Below, one piece after another: positions 1 through 9,587 of a stretch of 64,000 nt of DNA. Source of the DNA: Psychrobacter piscatorii. GTDB taxonomy: Bacteria; Pseudomonadota; Gammaproteobacteria; Pseudomonadales; Moraxellaceae. Under the pieces are notes generated by a model. The model ran no database searches and was not told the origin of the DNA. It saw nothing but the letters and a program-made list of their open reading frames with translations. A program made the position numbers and the translations under genes. Every line of letters starts with the position of its first letter. Positions within the stretch are counted from its first letter, which is position 1. The stretch covers positions 1 to 64,000 of the forward strand of contig NZ_LNDJ01000063.1 in the NCBI RefSeq assembly GCF_001444505.1. Direction: 5' to 3'.

Positions 1-19
1 CAACTTATGGGGTATTTTT

Positions 20-121
20 ATGCGTTACAATCTAGACTTTAAGATCAAAGTCATCGCATACTATCGTCAAGGACATACCGGAATCGCAACAGCAAAGAAG
101 TTTGGACTTGATAAAATGTAA
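20..121 (+). pseudogene. IS3-type transposase OrfA remnant (N-terminal stub)
   Basis: An ATG at 20 opens a 33-codon frame ending in TAA. The peptide (RYNLDFKIKVIAYYRQG near its start, then an A-T-A-K-K-F-G-L helix) resembles the N-terminal helix-turn-helix of IS3-family OrfA proteins, which bind the element's ends. A full OrfA is about 90-110 residues, so this is only the first third, cut off about 14 bases before the end of ribF. No partner OrfB or inverted repeat is visible, although the window edge hides sequence to the left. Family assignment is from motif character only. Confidence 0.5.
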
Positions 122-135
122 GATACGTCTGACTG

Positions 136-1203
136 CTAAACTTGATTATTACGCCATTCTAGTAGGTCAGTGACATCTTGATGAATACCCGCTTTCAAGG
201 CGTCCAAACCATCGTAGCGACGCTCACCATGCAAAAAGTGCAAGAAGCGCACTTCTAGATTCAATCCGTACAAATCTGCTTTTAGTTTGGGAAAGTGTAC
301 TTCCAATCGCCAGTCATCACCTTTATCAACAGAGGGTCTTTTGCCAATGTTAGCGGTACCGAACAAACTATGTGGACGCAAACCTGCAACGCCTATATTG
401 TTATCAGTAGCCAGCTTTATTAAACCATCAGGTATGACCTCTCCATTCTCATCTAAACTGACGACATCAACGGCAAAAATACCGTGCAAAGCGGGTTTTA
501 TTCGCTGCAAATCAATATTGGCAGTAGGAAAGTCCATAGTGCGACCAATTTGATCGCCACGGACGACCGACCCCGTAATGGCGTAGTCGCGGTCCAGCAG
601 TATATTGGCAGCATGAATATCACCTGCCAATAGCAAGTCACGGATGCGAGTAGAGCTAATACGTGCAGCCTCATTATTGACATCATTCAAGTGGTCGTTG
701 TCAATATTGCTATCAGTGATGGTATGTAGGTTAGTCACATCCAAACCATAATCGCGCAAAAACTGACTATCGCCAGTACGATCATGACCGAAGCGGAAGT
801 CGTCACCTAGTACCAGCGCTTTTACATTTAAGCGCTTGGCTAATATATCGGCAAAGGCTTGTGCTGATAATGAGCGAAAGTCCTCATCAAAACCTGCCAC
901 CACTAAGGTTTTAACCCCATGTTGTGCTAGGAGTGCCTGCTTTTCTGCTAGATTGGTCAAACGCGCAGGGGCTTTAGCTGGCTCAAAAAACTCACGTGGT
1001 TGTGGCTCAAATATCATGACCGCAGCGTCCAAGTTTTGGGTATGCGCAATATCACGAACTTGTGCCAGCATTGCCTGATGACCAAGGTGTACGCCATCAA
1101 AATTGCCAATAGTGAGCACACAAGGCGCTAACTCTACTGGGTCATTAGTAGTAGACGCGGCATTTGATGATGTAATCAGTTGCTCAAGAAAATAGGTTTT
1201 CAT
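136..1203 (-). CDS. ribF: Bifunctional riboflavin kinase / FAD synthetase
   Basis: This enzyme phosphorylates riboflavin to FMN and adenylates FMN to FAD in the cytoplasm. The N-terminal FMN adenylyltransferase domain shows the nucleotidyltransferase signature GNFDGVHLGH at residues 33-42 and the ISSTRIRDLL motif near residue 182. The C-terminal riboflavin kinase domain carries TMDFPTANIDL near residue 222. At 355 residues it is slightly longer than the usual 310-330; the excess is in loops such as the acidic stretch near residue 170. In many gammaproteobacteria ribF lies beside murJ and ileS. Here murJ is 1.6 kb away and a GNAT gene and a lipoprotein gene lie between them. The GNAT gene is divergent. 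Confidence 0.96.
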   Translation of the reverse strand: MKTYFLEQLITSSNAASTTNDPVELAPCVLTIGNFDGVHLGHQAMLAQVRDIAHTQNLDAAVMIFEPQPREFFEPAKAPARLTNLAEKQALLAQHGVKTLVVAGFDEDFRSLSAQAFADILAKRLNVKALVLGDDFRFGHDRTGDSQFLRDYGLDVTNLHTITDSNIDNDHLNDVNNEAARISSTRIRDLLLAGDIHAANILLDRDYAITGSVVRGDQIGRTMDFPTANIDLQRIKPALHGIFAVDVVSLDENGEVIPDGLIKLATDNNIGVAGLRPHSLFGTANIGKRPSVDKGDDWRLEVHFPKLKADLYGLNLEVRFLHFLHGERRYDGLDALKAGIHQDVTDLLEWRNNQV

Positions 1204-1448
1204 AAGTTTTCAGCTATGATGAGACCAGATAAAAAACGAAAAAACACATCTATGGTCAAAATTGATGTGTCGAAAATTAGCCATTATAAAGTAAAATAGC
1301 CACACTAACATCCTATAGTCTACGGATAATGCAAGTATGAATGACGCTCTATGAATTTCATGGTTTGTACATACGTCTATTATCAGTATGACGATTTTTT
1401 ACTATCATCATGAATACCAATAATAATGCCAATCAATATGGAGACTCT

Positions 1449-2060
1449 ATGTCCGATGTTGCCTTAAATGTCATAGCAACTGCCCCGTTGACACATCAAC
1501 TGACCCAGCAGTTTATGGTACAACGTGCCAGTAAAGAAGACTTGGCAGAAGTCTTGGCGATTTATAACCAAAGTATTCCTGGCAAACAAGCAACGGCAAA
1601 TTTGGCATTAGTAACGCTCGAAGAACGTACAGCTTGGTTCGATGAGCATTTAGATAGTCCAACGAGGCCTATTTATGTAGTCAAAGCATTACTAGAAGGT
1701 GATGCCGATAGACAGAGTACAAAACTACCAATTGTTGCATGGGGCAGTTTCAGTGATTTATATGCGCGTACCGCTTATCATATCAGCACTGAAATCAGCA
1801 TCTATCTGAACCAAGATTATCAGAGTAAAGGGTTGGGCAGTCTGTTGACACGCTGGATGTTGACGCAAGCGCCCAGTTTAGGAATCAGAAATATCGTTGC
1901 CCTTATCTTTGCCCACAATCAGCCAAGTTTGGGACTGTTCCGTAAACTTGGCTTTGAGCAGTGGGGATATATGCCAGAAGTTTGCGATATGGACGGGTTT
2001 ATCGCTGATGTTGTGATGCTTGGTAAAGCCGTGGCATCGGACAACATTGCAGATAATTAG
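1449..2060 (+). CDS. GNAT family N-acetyltransferase (phosphinothricin acetyltransferase-like)
   Basis: A single GNAT domain runs from about residue 20 to the end. The acetyl-CoA loop is visible as YQSKGLGSLLTRWML, followed by ARNQ-type helix text and a C-terminal LGFEQWGYMPEV segment typical of the PAT/bar subgroup. These enzymes acetylate amino groups of amino-acid analogues such as methionine sulfone or phosphinothricin; the true substrate here is unknown. I chose the ATG at 1449 because GGAG at 1440-1443 sits 5 bases upstream; an in-frame ATG at 1410 would add 13 Asn-rich residues and has no clear ribosome binding site. It is convergent with the next gene, with only 11 bases between stops. 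Confidence 0.85.
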   Translation: MSDVALNVIATAPLTHQLTQQFMVQRASKEDLAEVLAIYNQSIPGKQATANLALVTLEERTAWFDEHLDSPTRPIYVVKALLEGDADRQSTKLPIVAWGSFSDLYARTAYHISTEISIYLNQDYQSKGLGSLLTRWMLTQAPSLGIRNIVALIFAHNQPSLGLFRKLGFEQWGYMPEVCDMDGFIADVVMLGKAVASDNIADN

Positions 2061-2071
2061 AGCAAAGTACC

Positions 2072-2686
2072 TTAACCCAAAATTTTCCACTGACCATCTA
2101 TTTTCTGTAATTGATAGGTCAATGGTGCAGGGTCGCTTTGTCCTTTGAGCATCAACTCGCCTGTAATAGTAGCGCGCGTTTTGTCATCATTGTACGTTGT
2201 GTCAGTAATCGTCACGCCATCGACCGTTTGTTGAAACGCCGATTGAGTGTTGGCAAGCTCTTGCTCAAAGTTTGCCATATCTACTTGATAGTAGCCTGCC
2301 GCATCCTTCACATCACCATAATACAAACTATTTAGTGCTTTTTTGACCGTGTCCTCTGGTGTACCCGCTTGGGTCGGATTGGTCACTAGGCTTTTTTGGT
2401 TGGTCGGAGCAGTGACTGGATTGATATTGTCATTATCAATGGTCGTTGTATTCTCAGTATCATCTGTGACTTGAGTCGTTTCGCTTGTGCTATCTGCTGT
2501 GTCTTTTTGCTCAGCTGTGTCTTCTTCTGAAGTATCAACGACAGCTGCAACCTCTTCATTGTTGGTAGCAGTTTCAGTGTCTGCAGACTCATTGTTGCTG
2601 CAACCGCTCAGCAGTAGTCCAGTACCGAGTACACCTGTTGCAAGGAGAAGCGGTAAGCGCTGGAAGAGTGGCTGTTTCGTTGTCAT
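2072..2686 (-). CDS. Lipoprotein with DUF4878-like C-terminal domain
   Basis: A signal peptide with lipobox LLSGC predicts an acylated lipoprotein, with the lipidated Cys near residue 29. Next comes a roughly 65-residue low-complexity stretch rich in Glu, Asp, Thr and Asn, a likely flexible tether. A compact C-terminal domain of about 100 residues follows, starting near GTPEDTVKKAL and ending QKIDGQWKILG. This is the pattern of DUF4878 / NTF2-like lipoproteins, whose function is unknown. The ATG at 2686 has GAGG six bases upstream; an in-frame TTG at 2698 is less likely. It may be cotranscribed with murJ, whose stop is 129 bases upstream. Confidence 0.8.
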   Translation of the reverse strand: MTTKQPLFQRLPLLLATGVLGTGLLLSGCSNNESADTETATNNEEVAAVVDTSEEDTAEQKDTADSTSETTQVTDDTENTTTIDNDNINPVTAPTNQKSLVTNPTQAGTPEDTVKKALNSLYYGDVKDAAGYYQVDMANFEQELANTQSAFQQTVDGVTITDTTYNDDKTRATITGELMLKGQSDPAPLTYQLQKIDGQWKILG

Positions 2687-2815
2687 ATCAAACCTCAAAT
2701 GTCAGTTATTCATTAATAGGTCATTATGACAACGATTGGTGGCAAGCATTGTCAATTCTGATGATAGGCTTGTTTTGGTTTCGTAAGCCAAGCTCATGCC
2801 TATATCTACGTTGGC

Positions 2816-4366
2816 TTATCCGTGTTTGAGCTGGCGAGGACGGAAACCTGTCGCTAGCAATACCACGCCATAGACGAGCGCTCCGGCGACACACATAATC
2901 ACGAGTGCGATGATGCGTTGCCACTGGGCTTCATTAGTAGGGAAGTAGGGTAACATGAGGTAAAGTACGCCAATCATGGAGCCAGTCGAAATGGCAAACT
3001 GTGTGAATAGTTTGTTCCAATGGGGGCCAAAACGGAAAATATCGCGCTTGTGTAAGAAGTAATAGAGCAAGCCTGCGTTTACGAACGCTGCGCCCGTCGT
3101 TGCCAAGGCTAGGCCACCATGTAATGGCATTTCTAAGAAATAGAATATCCCAATAAAGATGACACTAAATACCATGTTGGCAATAACAGAAATGATGCCG
3201 ATCTTGACAGGTGTTCTGGTGTCTTGACGCGCAAAAAATGCAGGGGCAAAGATCTTGATCAGCATGAATCCTAAGATACCACCTGCCATACTACGTAATG
3301 CCAGTGCACTCATCTGGGCATCGCGTAAGGTAAACTCACCACGTAAGAACAGGGCTTGCATCAGCACATCTGCGAGTACAAAGAGCGCAGCCGAGGCAGG
3401 CACACCGACCAAAATGATAAGGCGCGCGGCCCAGTCGATGGTCTTTTTGAAACTAACATCGTCTTTTTGCGCTTCACTTTTTGACAGACTTGGTAATATG
3501 ACCGTACCAATCGCTACACCAATCAGCCCTAGTGGTAGCTCGCTCATACGCTCAGCCGCGTAGAGCCAAGACACCGAACCACCAATCATCAAGGAGGCAA
3601 AAACGGTGTTCAGCAATAAGTTAATCTGAGTGACAGACACACCAAAGATAGCAGGCAGCATTAATTTTAGAATGCGGCGAACGCCCTCGTGCTGAAAGTC
3701 AATCTTGGGCGCGACCAGTAGTTTTTGTTGCCATAGCTGAGGCAGTTGTATTAAGAATTGCAATAGTCCTGCGATCGCCACGGAATAGCCAAGCGCCATA
3801 ATAGGCGTATCAAACATCGGCGCAAAAATCAGCGCACCACCAATCATACATAAATTCAATAGGACTGGGGCAAAGGCGGGCGCAGCAAAACGGCCATAAC
3901 TTTGCAAAATACCACTGGCAAAAGCCGTCATAGAAATAAACAGCAAATAAGGGAAGGTAAGGCGGAGTAATTCAGCGGTAATGGCAAATTTGTCAGGTTG
4001 ATCGGCAAAACCGGGGGCAAACAACGTCACTACCCAAGGCGCGATTAAGATAACAACAACTGTCAGCATCGACAACACCAGCAAGAGAGCGCCCGAGGTG
4101 CGACTGACTAAAATCTGTACTTGCTGTAAGCTGTACTTTTCCTTGTACTCGGATAGCACAGGAACGAATGCTTGGCTAAACGCCCCTTCAGCAAACAGTC
4201 GTCGCAAAAAGTTTGGGATTTTGAAGGCGACCAAAAAGGCGTCCATCAAACCGCCAGCCCCAAAAACCCCTAGTAATACGACATCGCGTACCAAACCTAA
4301 AATACGCGATAACATGGTCATACTGCTGACCACCATGGTTGAACGAAATAACCGACTTTTTGCCAT
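2816..4366 (-). CDS. murJ: Lipid II flippase MurJ (MviN)
   Basis: A 516-residue polytopic membrane protein of the MOP superfamily that moves lipid II from the inner to the outer face of the cytoplasmic membrane for peptidoglycan synthesis. The N-terminus (SRILGLVRDVVL, then GAGGLMDAFLVAFKIPNFLRRLFAEGAF) is diagnostic of MurJ, including the conserved Arg residues in the first loops. Length matches the family (about 510). The start is supported by AGG five bases upstream of the ATG. It lies upstream of the lipoprotein gene on the same strand, with ampD 124 bases further upstream. The grouping with ampD fits cell-wall metabolism. Confidence 0.97.
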   Translation of the reverse strand: MAKSRLFRSTMVVSSMTMLSRILGLVRDVVLLGVFGAGGLMDAFLVAFKIPNFLRRLFAEGAFSQAFVPVLSEYKEKYSLQQVQILVSRTSGALLLVLSMLTVVVILIAPWVVTLFAPGFADQPDKFAITAELLRLTFPYLLFISMTAFASGILQSYGRFAAPAFAPVLLNLCMIGGALIFAPMFDTPIMALGYSVAIAGLLQFLIQLPQLWQQKLLVAPKIDFQHEGVRRILKLMLPAIFGVSVTQINLLLNTVFASLMIGGSVSWLYAAERMSELPLGLIGVAIGTVILPSLSKSEAQKDDVSFKKTIDWAARLIILVGVPASAALFVLADVLMQALFLRGEFTLRDAQMSALALRSMAGGILGFMLIKIFAPAFFARQDTRTPVKIGIISVIANMVFSVIFIGIFYFLEMPLHGGLALATTGAAFVNAGLLYYFLHKRDIFRFGPHWNKLFTQFAISTGSMIGVLYLMLPYFPTNEAQWQRIIALVIMCVAGALVYGVVLLATGFRPRQLKHG

Positions 4367-4490
4367 GAGAACCTATCTTGCTAAGTTGTGTACAGGGTTG
4401 TGTAAGAGGTAGTGTGCTGATTTGCTGTTGCAAAAAAACTGACGAATTATAGCACTTTCACAATCGAGATAAATGGATTGGATGTGGAAA

Positions 4491-5114
4491 TCATTTTTGC
4501 AGTGATAAAGAGTTATTTCGTAATAACCCTGCAACTAGCTCCCGCAACCTTGCCCATTCAAAATAATCACCAGGATCCGTCTTACGCCCTGGCGCAATAT
4601 CACTATGCCCTGTCAAATGTCGCTGCGTTTTCGGGTACGCTTCATAAATAGCCGCAATTACCGCTGCGAGCTTCTCATATTGAGCAGAAGTGAAGGACAC
4701 AAAATCTGACCCTTCAAGCTCAATGCCAATGCTATAATCATTACATTCAGGTCGGCCTAAGTAGCTAGACCGTCCAGCGTGCCAAGCGCGTTCGTTAAAA
4801 TTGACAAACTGAGTGATAGCCCCGTCACGCTCAATAAACAGGTGCGCTGACACTTCTGCGCCTTTGATTGTCTGAAAATAAGGGTGCGCATCCCAATCTA
4901 ATTGATTAGTGAATAATGCTTTTACATAATGCGTGCCGCTAGAGTCGCACGCACCAAACTCATTGGGTGGTAGGCTAATATTATGAATAATGATGGCATC
5001 AATACTTAGACCTTTTGGCCTGATATTGTAGTTTGGTGAGGCCAGCCAAGTAGCGGCTGACAGCAAACCATCTGTGATTGTCATTGGCAATGTAGATAAT
5101 GATGAATCGGGCAT
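4491..5114 (-). CDS. ampD: 1,6-anhydro-N-acetylmuramyl-L-alanine amidase AmpD
   Basis: A cytoplasmic zinc amidase of the amidase_2 family that removes the peptide from anhydro-muropeptides during wall recycling; in bacteria with inducible ampC it also controls beta-lactamase induction. Zinc ligands are readable as H44 (IIIHNISLPP), H170 (LTGHSDIAPGRKTDPG) and D180, with the catalytic Glu in GIELEG at about 132. At 207 residues it is slightly longer than E. coli AmpD (183), by an N-terminal extension of about ten residues and a short C-terminal tail. The ATG follows a purine-rich AAAGAGAG. It is divergent from the DUF4105 gene. Confidence 0.95.
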   Translation of the reverse strand: MPDSSLSTLPMTITDGLLSAATWLASPNYNIRPKGLSIDAIIIHNISLPPNEFGACDSSGTHYVKALFTNQLDWDAHPYFQTIKGAEVSAHLFIERDGAITQFVNFNERAWHAGRSSYLGRPECNDYSIGIELEGSDFVSFTSAQYEKLAAVIAAIYEAYPKTQRHLTGHSDIAPGRKTDPGDYFEWARLRELVAGLLRNNSLSLQK

Positions 5115-5271
5115 AAAGCTCTCTTTTTATAATAGTATTGGTGATGTTGTGATAGAAAGTTTATCAAAGTAGTTAGATGGTCGCAGCTTGCTTATATCAT
5201 TTGAGTCTCTAGCAGAATGAACCTTCACAGCGCGAATAGCGTATAAATAATAACGTGTGAGAGCCTGCCTC

Positions 5272-7428
5272 ATGTCTATAAAACCGATGTCTACGTCTGG
5301 AACTTATACTCTAATAACCATTGGTCAGCGAGCGCGACTGCCATTGGCGATAGCGGCGCTATTGTTTTCTGCAAACACGCAGGCATTTTTACCGACGCCT
5401 TTATTAGTCACCGAAGGAGCGCTCTCATCTGAATTATCAGATAGCATACCACCTAGTGACGCTGAAGATGCTGTTCGCATTGAGACATCTAGTCTCAGTA
5501 ATACCGGAAACAATACTCAAAATAATACTGCGTCTGGGTCAGATATGGCGACAGAGCAGTTACTGGCAACATGGCGTCGACAGGCAAAAACTGACAATCT
5601 AGCACAGCATACAACATGGCGACGCTTATTGTATTTTTACGATGATCAAAGCAGTATGTTTTCTAAAAAGAAAACGGAGAGTCTGGTCGACGACCCAAGC
5701 TTTTTTTTGAGTGATAACGGTCAGCAGGATTCAGCCGCAGAATTAGACGCGACACTAGTCGCACTGGCAAAAGAATTCACATCGCAGACAACTGGTAATA
5801 ACCAAGCAAACATTCATATAAAAACTCAAGCCAATAATAATTCCGTTCTGTGCCGTTTCCCAGCACGAGTGGCATGGCTAAAAGAAAAGTTAGCTATCGA
5901 TGATGCGAGTCTGACAAATGAGTGTCCAGAGCTGGATGACTGGATGTCGACATTGGCGCCTGAGCAACTGTCTATTGTGTTTGCTGAGGAGTATTTGGAC
6001 AACCCACTCTCTGCCTTTGGTCATACGTTATTGCGCATTGATTCAAAATCGAGCGTAGCAGATCCCAATCAAATCAGTCAGGCGTATGCGCTCAATTATA
6101 CGGTGGACGGTGATCCAAACGATAGCTTTCCAATCTATGCGACCAAATCCATGATTGGCAGTTATGACAGCGCCATCGAGATTGATCCTTATCCCCAAAA
6201 GCTCGCAAAATATCTACAAGACGATGAGCGTGATACGTGGACGTATCAGTTGAATCTGACATCTAGTGAAGTACAGCAGGTTATGCGCCATGTTTGGGAG
6301 ACCAAGTCGCTAAAAATGCCATATTACTTCACCACGGATAATTGTGCTTCTGAGATTCTGCGCCTGATCGACGTTATTCGTCCTCAGCAGAATTTATTGA
6401 AGCAACTGGCTTATGTGGTCGTGCCCTCTGATGTTATTCAGTTATTAAACAGTCAAAATCTTTTGGCAAATGCCACTTATACACCGGCCGACAATACGTT
6501 GCGTCAAGCTCAGCTTAATGACGTTAAGCAACAACGCGCGCAGTTGGGTTATCATAACAGCGCCAAACAAACCTTAAATGAGATAAAATCGGCACAGATC
6601 AATCCTGTATCAAGCCTATCAGATGATGGACAACGGTTACGCAAACGTCAAATCGAGGTATCGGATAATAACCCAATAGATAGGCATCCACTACAGTTGG
6701 GAGTGATAGCTATCGGTCAGCGCGGTGACAATGACTATATCGATATTGGGTTTAGAGCAGGGTTTCATGATACGCTTGACCACGCGTCAGGGTATTCACA
6801 GTTTTTTAATTTAGAAGGGTTGGCTGCGACCTTACGTCTATATGACACAGATGATGATAAGCCCAATCAACCGGACAGCGTGGTCTTACAAAATGCGACT
6901 TTGATTCAGGGGCGCTCTTTTAATCCTATCAATGCTGGCAAAAAAGGCAAAACGTGGGGTGCAAGCATTGAGGCGACGCGAGTGAATGATGGCTCACAAG
7001 AGGGCGGGCGTGATCATTTGGTGGGTAGTGTGGGTTATGAGACGGGCTGGTCGTGGGCATTTGGTACGCCAAGCAGTGGTACGGGTGAGATGCCACCGCA
7101 GCTATGCTATACGTTTTTGGCCGGGACCGCGCAAGCAGGGCGCGGTATTAATAAAGGCTTTCGCGTAGGTGCAGGTGTTAATGCCGGCTGTCGTTATCAG
7201 ATTAACAATCAGTTACGTGCGCAAGCTGAATTGCAATTGCCATATTGGTATCATGGCAGCAGCGATGAGTCCAACGTTCGTGGTCATTATTGGCAACCCA
7301 TCTCAAGCCTCGGTTTACAATACGATATTGATAAAAAACAAGCACTACGTATCAATGCCAGCTATGACTGGCAAAAGCGCGTCGATGCGAATGAGGATAT
7401 ACAGCTGTCATACAGACGGTATTTTTAA
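5272..7428 (+). CDS. DUF4105 (Lnb-type) periplasmic/outer-membrane protein
   Basis: A 718-residue exported protein. A signal peptide ends near the A-x-A site TQAF. A DUF4105 / Lnb N-terminal domain follows, with the papain-like pair His 251 (in SAFGHTLLRID) and Cys 358 (in TDNCASEIL). The C-terminal 250 residues alternate polar and aromatic residues and end in SYRRYF, a terminal Phe typical of outer-membrane beta-barrels. The family is linked to lipoprotein or peptidoglycan processing in some bacteria, but the substrate is unproven. The ATG at 5272 is preceded by GAGAG; a GTG at 5257 is an alternative. No clear terminator follows. Confidence 0.8.
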   Translation: MSIKPMSTSGTYTLITIGQRARLPLAIAALLFSANTQAFLPTPLLVTEGALSSELSDSIPPSDAEDAVRIETSSLSNTGNNTQNNTASGSDMATEQLLATWRRQAKTDNLAQHTTWRRLLYFYDDQSSMFSKKKTESLVDDPSFFLSDNGQQDSAAELDATLVALAKEFTSQTTGNNQANIHIKTQANNNSVLCRFPARVAWLKEKLAIDDASLTNECPELDDWMSTLAPEQLSIVFAEEYLDNPLSAFGHTLLRIDSKSSVADPNQISQAYALNYTVDGDPNDSFPIYATKSMIGSYDSAIEIDPYPQKLAKYLQDDERDTWTYQLNLTSSEVQQVMRHVWETKSLKMPYYFTTDNCASEILRLIDVIRPQQNLLKQLAYVVVPSDVIQLLNSQNLLANATYTPADNTLRQAQLNDVKQQRAQLGYHNSAKQTLNEIKSAQINPVSSLSDDGQRLRKRQIEVSDNNPIDRHPLQLGVIAIGQRGDNDYIDIGFRAGFHDTLDHASGYSQFFNLEGLAATLRLYDTDDDKPNQPDSVVLQNATLIQGRSFNPINAGKKGKTWGASIEATRVNDGSQEGGRDHLVGSVGYETGWSWAFGTPSSGTGEMPPQLCYTFLAGTAQAGRGINKGFRVGAGVNAGCRYQINNQLRAQAELQLPYWYHGSSDESNVRGHYWQPISSLGLQYDIDKKQALRINASYDWQKRVDANEDIQLSYRRYF

Positions 7429-7584
7429 GTATAGTCGAACCACTATTAAAGTGTTACAGCGTTAGACTCGTTTAGCCTACTATTGTAGTACTTGCACTCG
7501 TCTGCCTTGTACCACTTTTAATATTGATTGACTATAGGATTATCTCTTAGCGCTGCATAAGTTGTATAAAAGGAAAGATGCTTT

Positions 7585-8424
7585 ATGAATGCGCCAAATG
7601 TACTCATTATCGGTCAAGGTGATATTGGTTCGCCAGTCACCAATAAGCTGGCACAAGACGGCTTTTCGGTGACAGGGCTGGCTCGTAGTGAGCGTCATCA
7701 TTATGCTTTAGTGAATAACGCCAATTTTTTGCAGGCTGATGCGCTGACTCTGACGACCGAGCAGCTGCAAACATTTACGCATATTGCGATTATCGTCACA
7801 CCTGATGAGTATTCGACCAGCGGTTATCATGACAGCTACTTGGCGATTACAGAGCATTTGGCAACGCTTGCTCCGAATCTGGCGAATTTGCAGCGCGTCG
7901 TGTTTATTTCTTCTACTGGTGTTTATGGTCAAGATAATGGCGAATGGATCGATGAGCATACTGAACCTATGACGCCTGAGCGTGATGCATCAAAGGTCAT
8001 ATTGCAAGCCGAACAGGTGCTGCAACAAAGCTTTGGTGACAAAGCCATTATAATCCGTCCTAGCGGCATTTATGGACGTGAGCGCCTTATGCGCCTGCGA
8101 AAAGCTCGCGAGCCACAAAAAGAGCCAGTAGCCGCCGAGCATTGGAGCAATCGTATTATGGATCGCGATTTGGTCACTATCATCGCTAATGTATTGACGA
8201 CAGAAGCACCAAAGCCACTCTACCTTGCGACAGACTACAGGCCTGTGACTACCTTTGAGCTTGGCGTTTGGTTGAGTGAACAAATCGGTGAAGCCGCGCC
8301 TACTATCGATGAAAAGAAGCCGTCAGTGACAGGAAAGCGCTTGCATAGCAATATTCCGTTAGCTTGGCTTGAGTACGCTGATTGGCAAACAGGATACCGT
8401 GATATTTTGGCCCATCAAGGGTAA
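7585..8424 (+). CDS. NAD-dependent epimerase/dehydratase-like protein (YeeZ-type SDR)
   Basis: A 279-residue atypical short-chain dehydrogenase. The Rossmann nucleotide-binding motif GQGDIGSPV lies at residues 10-18, a VFISSTGVYG strand near residue 107 supplies the active-site Ser/Thr and Tyr region, and RPSGIYG near residue 155 is the usual epimerase motif. It resembles E. coli YeeZ, which has no firm assigned substrate. The start has AAGGAAAG about 8 bases upstream. It stands alone, about 150 bases after the DUF4105 gene and 100 bases before an unknown gene on the same strand. The product of the reaction cannot be predicted from the sequence. Confidence 0.75.
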   Translation: MNAPNVLIIGQGDIGSPVTNKLAQDGFSVTGLARSERHHYALVNNANFLQADALTLTTEQLQTFTHIAIIVTPDEYSTSGYHDSYLAITEHLATLAPNLANLQRVVFISSTGVYGQDNGEWIDEHTEPMTPERDASKVILQAEQVLQQSFGDKAIIIRPSGIYGRERLMRLRKAREPQKEPVAAEHWSNRIMDRDLVTIIANVLTTEAPKPLYLATDYRPVTTFELGVWLSEQIGEAAPTIDEKKPSVTGKRLHSNIPLAWLEYADWQTGYRDILAHQG

Positions 8425-8526
8425 GCTTTTCAGCGTAAGTATTTAAGTATAAACTCTTGAGCTTAAGATCGTCTTTTAGTTCGATCGTTTTTGTTGGTTT
8501 TATATTTTATTTTGTATGGAGATTTC

Positions 8527-9525
8527 ATGACCCAGCCTTCTACTTCTGATGACCGTTTGTCTCATGCTAATCTGGCAGCAGAAGGCAGTAAGCTTACAGA
8601 AGGCAATGCTGGGCAGTCCTCTATGCTAGCTGATTCACAGCAACCTGCAATCGTACACCCTAATTTTGATCCCAAACGATCACCCATTGATCCTGCCAGA
8701 CCATTAAGTGATATTCCTGAGCCTGCCCGTCGCTTAAACGGCCAGTTGCGCCGGCTTTATGGTAATTCGACGCGGTTTTATCAGCCTAATACAGATAGCT
8801 TGTCAAAATGGTCGCTGATTGCTTCAGAAGCCTTGGCAGAGCATTTATCATTACTCAAGGCGGCGCAGCTTGTCGAGTTGCCTGATAGCTTTTATCAGAA
8901 CCACAGTGATCAGCCCTTATTATCGCCATTATCAGAGATGACATTATTAGACATGTCAGATATCCAGCAGGCGATTCGTACCTCTCCAAAACTCAACCGA
9001 TATGGGTTTGGCTCTGCTGATAGCGACGAGATGGCTGAGCCAAATAACAATGACAAAGTTAACGAGTCTTTAGCCTCTCTGCGCGCATTGATCAAACGCT
9101 ATAATCCTGATGAGCTACTGAGTAGCCTGTATGCCGATGATTGGCAAGTGATTTTGCAACCGCAGCAATTTGAGACAGGTGAGGGCAGTTTGGCAACAGA
9201 CATTATGGCATGTAGCGCTGCTGTCCATGCGCTAAAGCAATGTAGTACTCGTAAAAGTATCAATCATAGCTATAGTGCCGCGCAAATTTGCCAGCACGTA
9301 CGTAGTTATTTGCTCAGTCAGATTGTCTGTGAGCCTACGCAGCGCCACGCATATCGTCAGATCCGAGTTTTTGCCGGTCACATCATTGTTGCTGCGTATC
9401 ATTTAGGCTGGGAGATACAAGTGCGGGCAAATGGACAGAGTTATTTTAATATCTCGTCGCGTAGTGGTTTGTTGACTCGCTATGCCAATATGCAGGATTA
9501 CGAGATCAACGGTTGGTCAAGCTGA
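8527..9525 (+). CDS. Conserved-looking hypothetical protein, family not recognised
   Basis: A 332-residue soluble protein without signal peptide or membrane segment. The first ~75 residues are polar and Pro/Ser/Asp rich; the remainder is helical with a Cys-bearing segment (CSAAVHALKQCSTRKS, AQICQHVRSYLLSQIVC) and an aromatic C-terminus with WEIQVRANGQSYFNISSRSG. I do not recognise the family. Start choice: GGAG at 8518-8521 is six bases before the ATG at 8527; an earlier in-frame TTG at 8491 lacks a good site. The stop is 62 bases before pyrE, so it may be cotranscribed with pyrE, but there is no functional inference from this. Confidence 0.7.
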   Translation: MTQPSTSDDRLSHANLAAEGSKLTEGNAGQSSMLADSQQPAIVHPNFDPKRSPIDPARPLSDIPEPARRLNGQLRRLYGNSTRFYQPNTDSLSKWSLIASEALAEHLSLLKAAQLVELPDSFYQNHSDQPLLSPLSEMTLLDMSDIQQAIRTSPKLNRYGFGSADSDEMAEPNNNDKVNESLASLRALIKRYNPDELLSSLYADDWQVILQPQQFETGEGSLATDIMACSAAVHALKQCSTRKSINHSYSAAQICQHVRSYLLSQIVCEPTQRHAYRQIRVFAGHIIVAAYHLGWEIQVRANGQSYFNISSRSGLLTRYANMQDYEINGWSS

Positions 9526-9587
9526 TCAATAATGCGTACAATAATGCAAATTTTTTCGCCCCTCTTTTTGCCCATAGGAATGTCATC

